A stretch of 32,505 nt of DNA from NCBI GenBank assembly GCA_013153275.1, contig JAADER010000030.1:1-32505 (forward strand), read 5' to 3'. Origin of the DNA: Thermoproteota archaeon. Its GTDB lineage: Archaea > Thermoproteota > Thermoprotei > Thermoproteales > Thermocladiaceae. Shown here piece after piece: positions 29,504 to 32,505 of the stretch. Below the pieces are notes generated by a model, which worked only from the letters and a program-made list of their open reading frames with translations, was not told where the DNA came from and ran no database searches. Numbering within the stretch: position 1 is the first letter of the stretch; every line of letters starts with the position of its first letter. A program made the translations under genes and the position numbers.

Positions 29504-30868
29504 TTAGACCTCGACCGTTATGGGCTTAGATAGCCAGCTCCTGTAATCATCTACATCATCTTTGGAGGGAGCTACACAGCTCAGTCTCTCGCACACGTCC
29601 TTCACAACCTTAACGGTTAAGGGGTGTAGTGAGAGTATGAGATCTATCCCTATCATTACCAGTGAGAGTGCTGTAATGATCTCCCATAGTGGTCCTCTGA
29701 TTTCTCTAGGTCCCCAGAAGGGGTCCATCTTCATCCACGCCTCACGTGCACCCCACGCGTTCGATGCCGCACCGATTGCAGGGTACTGGAGCTCCGTGTC
29801 TCCTGAAAATGCTGCCAACCTTGCTCTCTCCATCGCTGAGAATGCGTACTCCCAGCCGTATCCGATACCTGCCGCATATAGGTCTATAGCGATATCGTTA
29901 GGTGTTAACCATGTTAGGAGCTTCCTGGTGAGCTGTCTTGCCTGGTCGATGTTCATTGTTACTGACGCTACGACGGCGTGTCCACCCTTCTTTATTGCTG
30001 GAATGACCTCGTCGAGCTTCATGTCGAGCGTCACCGGACTAAGTAGGAGTCTCTCACCAGCGAATCTCTCTGAGATCTCTTTGAATAGCTCAGTATCTTT
30101 TTTAGGATTTCCTGACCCTCCTATGAACAGTGGCACCTTGACTGCCTGAAGGACCTCCTCTACTACTTTCACAGCCTCTTTAGGCGGTGTGTCCTTGATC
30201 TTTGGGTCCGTACTAATCAAGTGTAGGCTTATCATATCGGCTCCAAACTTCTCTACACATCTCTTAGCCCACTCTGGCGGATTATCTAGGACATCCTCTC
30301 CAACCATCATCTTCACAGCTCTCGGTAGCGGAATCTTCATGTCGAACACGTCCATCGTCATCACAGGCTTATGAAACTCGTGGGGTCCAGCATAGAGCTG
30401 TGGTGCCTTCTGACCTCCAAGTATGTAGACGACCTCTCTTGTACCTCCCTCCTCTCGTGTTGCACCTACCTTGACGGTGTTTATCTTGCCTTTCCAGGAT
30501 ACCTTCGGTTGAGGAAGCTCTACAAGCTCTATCTCTGGTGCTGGGGGTAGGCCTATGGGGACGAGCTCGACTTCTATCTTTGGTAGCTCTCTCTTCTCCT
30601 CTACGGTCGGCTTGACCTCTATGCTTACGGCCTCCGGCTTAGCCTCGACCTTGGCCTCCTCTCTAGGCTTCTCTTCGACCTTAGGCTTAGGCTGTGGTCT
30701 CACCAGTCTTACAGGTCTTATAACGATCTCGAGCTTGTCTATCTCGACCTCAACATCTCTCAGCTCTATCTCTCTTACGTTCGTCAGATCCTCACCTGTT
30801 ATGAAGCTCAGAAGAGAGTACAGGTTAAGAAATGTTAATGGATTAACTTTTACCTTCTTCTCTACCAC
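29504..30868 (-). CDS. cdhD: Acetyl-CoA decarbonylase/synthase delta subunit (corrinoid protein, small)
   Basis: A 454-residue CdhD. The TIM-barrel part (from about residue 145, YILGGQKAPQLYAG, then HKPVMTMDVFDM, ADMISLHLIS, VPLFIGGSGNPKKDTE) is the methylcorrinoid-binding small subunit fold. Residues 34-54 form a small strand-rich unit (IELRDVEVEIDKLEIVI). A Lys/Pro/Glu/Val-rich linker covers roughly residues 57-110. The start is a GTG with GGTGAT upstream. It forms a heterodimer with CdhE and hands the methyl group to CdhC. The spacing to cdhC is 6 bases and to cdhE 3. Confidence 0.94.
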   Translation of the reverse strand: MVEKKVKVNPLTFLNLYSLLSFITGEDLTNVREIELRDVEVEIDKLEIVIRPVRLVRPQPKPKVEEKPREEAKVEAKPEAVSIEVKPTVEEKRELPKIEVELVPIGLPPAPEIELVELPQPKVSWKGKINTVKVGATREEGGTREVVYILGGQKAPQLYAGPHEFHKPVMTMDVFDMKIPLPRAVKMMVGEDVLDNPPEWAKRCVEKFGADMISLHLISTDPKIKDTPPKEAVKVVEEVLQAVKVPLFIGGSGNPKKDTELFKEISERFAGERLLLSPVTLDMKLDEVIPAIKKGGHAVVASVTMNIDQARQLTRKLLTWLTPNDIAIDLYAAGIGYGWEYAFSAMERARLAAFSGDTELQYPAIGAASNAWGAREAWMKMDPFWGPREIRGPLWEIITALSLVMIGIDLILSLHPLTVKVVKDVCERLSCVAPSKDDVDDYRSWLSKPITVEV

Positions 30869-30874
30869 AAGTTA

Positions 30875-32505
30875 TCACCTTCTCTCTATGGTATCTCCCT
30901 TCTTTATAATTACTTTGCTGATCTTCACTCTCACATTCTGTAAAGTTATCGATATCGGAAACGGAAGCACAGGAAGACCATACTTAGCAGCCTCCTCGGG
31001 ACTGACAGTCATAAAGGGCACGGCTGGAGCAGCTTCCGGCTTAGCCTCTGGCTTGGCTTCGACGGGCTTCGGTGCTGGTGCGGGAGCCTCAGGTTTAGCC
31101 TCGGCAGGTTTAGGAGGTGGCGGAGGTGGGGTCTCCGGCTTGGCCTCAGCAGCTGGCTTAGCCTCCATCTTCACCTCAGCCTTAGCTTCAGCTGCGGGTT
31201 TCACTTCGGCGACAGCTTGAGCCTCGGCTGTGGGTGCGGCCGCGACCTCTATTCCAGCCTCTGCCCACAGTTTAGTTATTGGATGACCAACCTTTACTAG
31301 AAACTCCTTCAGCTGATCCACCGTCTGGACCTCTTTTTCTGTAGGTATCTTCTCAACTATGTCCTTGGGCAACCACTCCCTAGCTCTCTCCTTAGTAAAC
31401 GAGTCCATCCATACTACCCTGTTCCATCCTCCCTCCTTCTGTAGGAACTTCCTGCTCCTCAGGTATAGGAGTCCTATTCCAACGAAACCGCTCACCTGTT
31501 TTCCTCCACTTATCATGTTCGCAATCTGTATGAAGTTCAGCCCGATCGGCGTGTTACCGGTGTACTTTCTGCTAACTATGCCGAAGCCATCTACCTCAGG
31601 TATGTAGAAGACTATAGCTTCGAAGCATCCGCAAGATGTGTGAGGATTCTCAAACACGCTGTGTAGCTTCACAGATGTGACGGTTCCCTGAGACTTCACT
31701 TTCACCACCTCGTTCACACCCTCGTACTCTCCTCCTATGGGATCTATACAGGGACCCTTCTCTATCGGGAATATTGGTCCCTTAGGGTCGAGCATTGACG
31801 CGACTTTAGCGTCTATCCATGTTATTGCTCCACAGTTGGCGGGTCTCTCTGGAGTTATCACACAGACATGTGTGGGAGCGAATGACTGGCATAGCACACA
31901 GCCATAGAAGACATCGACATCCTCCTCTCTTATACCCATCACTCTCTCGTCTCTTGCCCTATATATCTTCACAGCCTCTGCATGCGCCTTCTCAACTTCC
32001 TGCGGATCCGTGATAAATGTTATCTGTATCTTCTCTATTATGGGAAAATCTGCCTTATATAGTCTCATTATCACTTTACCTATATGCTCGAACCTCAGAC
32101 CCGCCTTCACAGCCTTCTTGCTGACTCTTATCCAGATGTCATCACGGCTTCCTGTATGCATTATTCCCTGTATCCAGTTCATGTAGTAGTGTAGCTTTCT
32201 CTCGAACACTCCCTCAGCCTCTGGTCTAAGCTCCTTTCCCGCGGCCTCTATTATGACTCCCAGAGGCTGGTGAGCCGCTCCTTCTGGAAATTCGTTAAGA
32301 TCAGGACCTACGAGAACTATCTTTCCATCTTCTACATTCTCCTCTGGGACTACTCGGAACAGCTCGAACTTGTGAGGTGCTTTCACTCCTCCGAACTCTA
32401 CGTACATGTCCTGCTTCCTTATTCTCTCTCCTTCGTAGGACATGCTTACGTCTACTGGAATGTCGTCAAACTTTGTCTGTCTCTTTACTGTTAATTCGTC
32501 TTTGA
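30875..32505 (-). CDS. cdhC: Acetyl-CoA decarbonylase/synthase beta subunit (acetyl-CoA synthase), 5' end beyond window
   Basis: CdhC makes acetyl-CoA from CO, a methyl group and CoA at the nickel A-cluster. Counting from the ATG at 32443, the cluster cysteines are C182, C185, C194 and C204 (GCVLC, HVC, PANC) and the CGC motif for the distal nickel is C271-G-C273. The frame stays open upstream to the window edge and encodes KFDDIPVDVSMSYEGER, which matches the family N-terminus, so the ATG at 32443 is internal and the gene begins outside. Residues about 405-475 are an Ala/Pro/Glu/Lys linker leading to a small C-terminal module. First visible gene of the cdhC-D-E operon. Confidence 0.95.
   Translation of the reverse strand, partial: KDELTVKRQTKFDDIPVDVSMSYEGERIRKQDMYVEFGGVKAPHKFELFRVVPEENVEDGKIVLVGPDLNEFPEGAAHQPLGVIIEAAGKELRPEAEGVFERKLHYYMNWIQGIMHTGSRDDIWIRVSKKAVKAGLRFEHIGKVIMRLYKADFPIIEKIQITFITDPQEVEKAHAEAVKIYRARDERVMGIREEDVDVFYGCVLCQSFAPTHVCVITPERPANCGAITWIDAKVASMLDPKGPIFPIEKGPCIDPIGGEYEGVNEVVKVKSQGTVTSVKLHSVFENPHTSCGCFEAIVFYIPEVDGFGIVSRKYTGNTPIGLNFIQIANMISGGKQVSGFVGIGLLYLRSRKFLQKEGGWNRVVWMDSFTKERAREWLPKDIVEKIPTEKEVQTVDQLKEFLVKVGHPITKLWAEAGIEVAAAPTAEAQAVAEVKPAAEAKAEVKMEAKPAAEAKPETPPPPPPKPAEAKPEAPAPAPKPVEAKPEAKPEAAPAVPFMTVSPEEAAKYGLPVLPFPISITLQNVRVKISKVIIKKGDTIERR

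Noticed and set aside
30555-31220. 221-codon plus-strand frame opposite cdhD/cdhC
   Set aside because: Gly/Ser/Ala low-complexity product is the antisense of the Ala/Pro/Glu/Lys linker of CdhC and the CdhD head.
1-32505. CRISPR arrays, insertion sequences with transposase, and tRNA or rRNA genes
   Set aside because: No regularly spaced repeats, no transposase or integrase motifs, and no T-arm consensus with a supporting cloverleaf were seen on either strand.

Overview
This looks like chromosomal DNA of a (hyper)thermophilic archaeon, most likely a member of the Thermoproteota (Crenarchaeota in the broad sense). The evidence is a set of archaeal-type ribosomal proteins (uL18, eL19, eL32, uS8 and eL38, the last mainly a crenarchaeal protein), TATA-type promoters placed for leaderless mRNAs, an Lhr-type helicase, a two-domain protein disulfide oxidoreductase, and several box C/D guide RNA genes. 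The three acetyl-CoA decarbonylase/synthase genes at the right edge imply a Wood-Ljungdahl-type C1 pathway. I cannot name the genus from sequence alone.

Layout. (1) 1-2,090: an MNT nucleotidyltransferase, a nucleoside phosphorylase and a HEPN/MNT toxin-antitoxin-like pair. (2) 2,100-7,600: a visibly AT-richer accessory stretch with an MFS transporter, a small four-helix membrane protein, an ABC ATPase/permease pair, and then decay. A DUF3800 gene and two unidentified ORFs are each broken by what looks like loss of one base in an A or T run, mixed with GC-rich hairpin sequences that may be RNA genes. (3) 7,860-11,930: a small unknown gene, a radical SAM protein, eL38, uL18, eL19 and eL32. (4) 11,998-17,610: a complete five-gene peptide ABC transporter operon. 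(5) 17,614-19,860: uS8 and a second radical SAM protein with a helix-hairpin-helix tail. (6) 19,950-26,270: an unknown three-gene operon including a 57-residue zinc protein, a sugar-nucleotidyltransferase-like beta-helix protein, an Lhr helicase, a zinc-ribbon protein and a membrane-anchored protein. (7) 26,250-32,505, all on the minus strand: CdhC-CdhD-CdhE, an unknown protein, the disulfide oxidoreductase and XTP/dITP diphosphatase.

The most interesting layer is RNA. Five box C/D sRNA genes can be read by eye (8184-8233, 9770-9817, 18060-18110, 19851-19900 on plus; 19957-19908 on minus). They lie in the few dozen bases between genes. In three of them the first half of box C is the TGA stop codon of the preceding protein gene. 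The two radical SAM genes are each flanked on both sides by one of these sRNAs, and both proteins have the same non-canonical Cys-x7-Cys-x2-Cys cluster motif.

The ribosomal genes look like a broken spc operon. uS8, eL32 and eL19 keep their ancestral order and strand on the minus strand. uL6 is missing between uS8 and eL32, where the oppositely oriented dpp operon sits, and uL18 is inverted. This is inference from known archaeal gene order.
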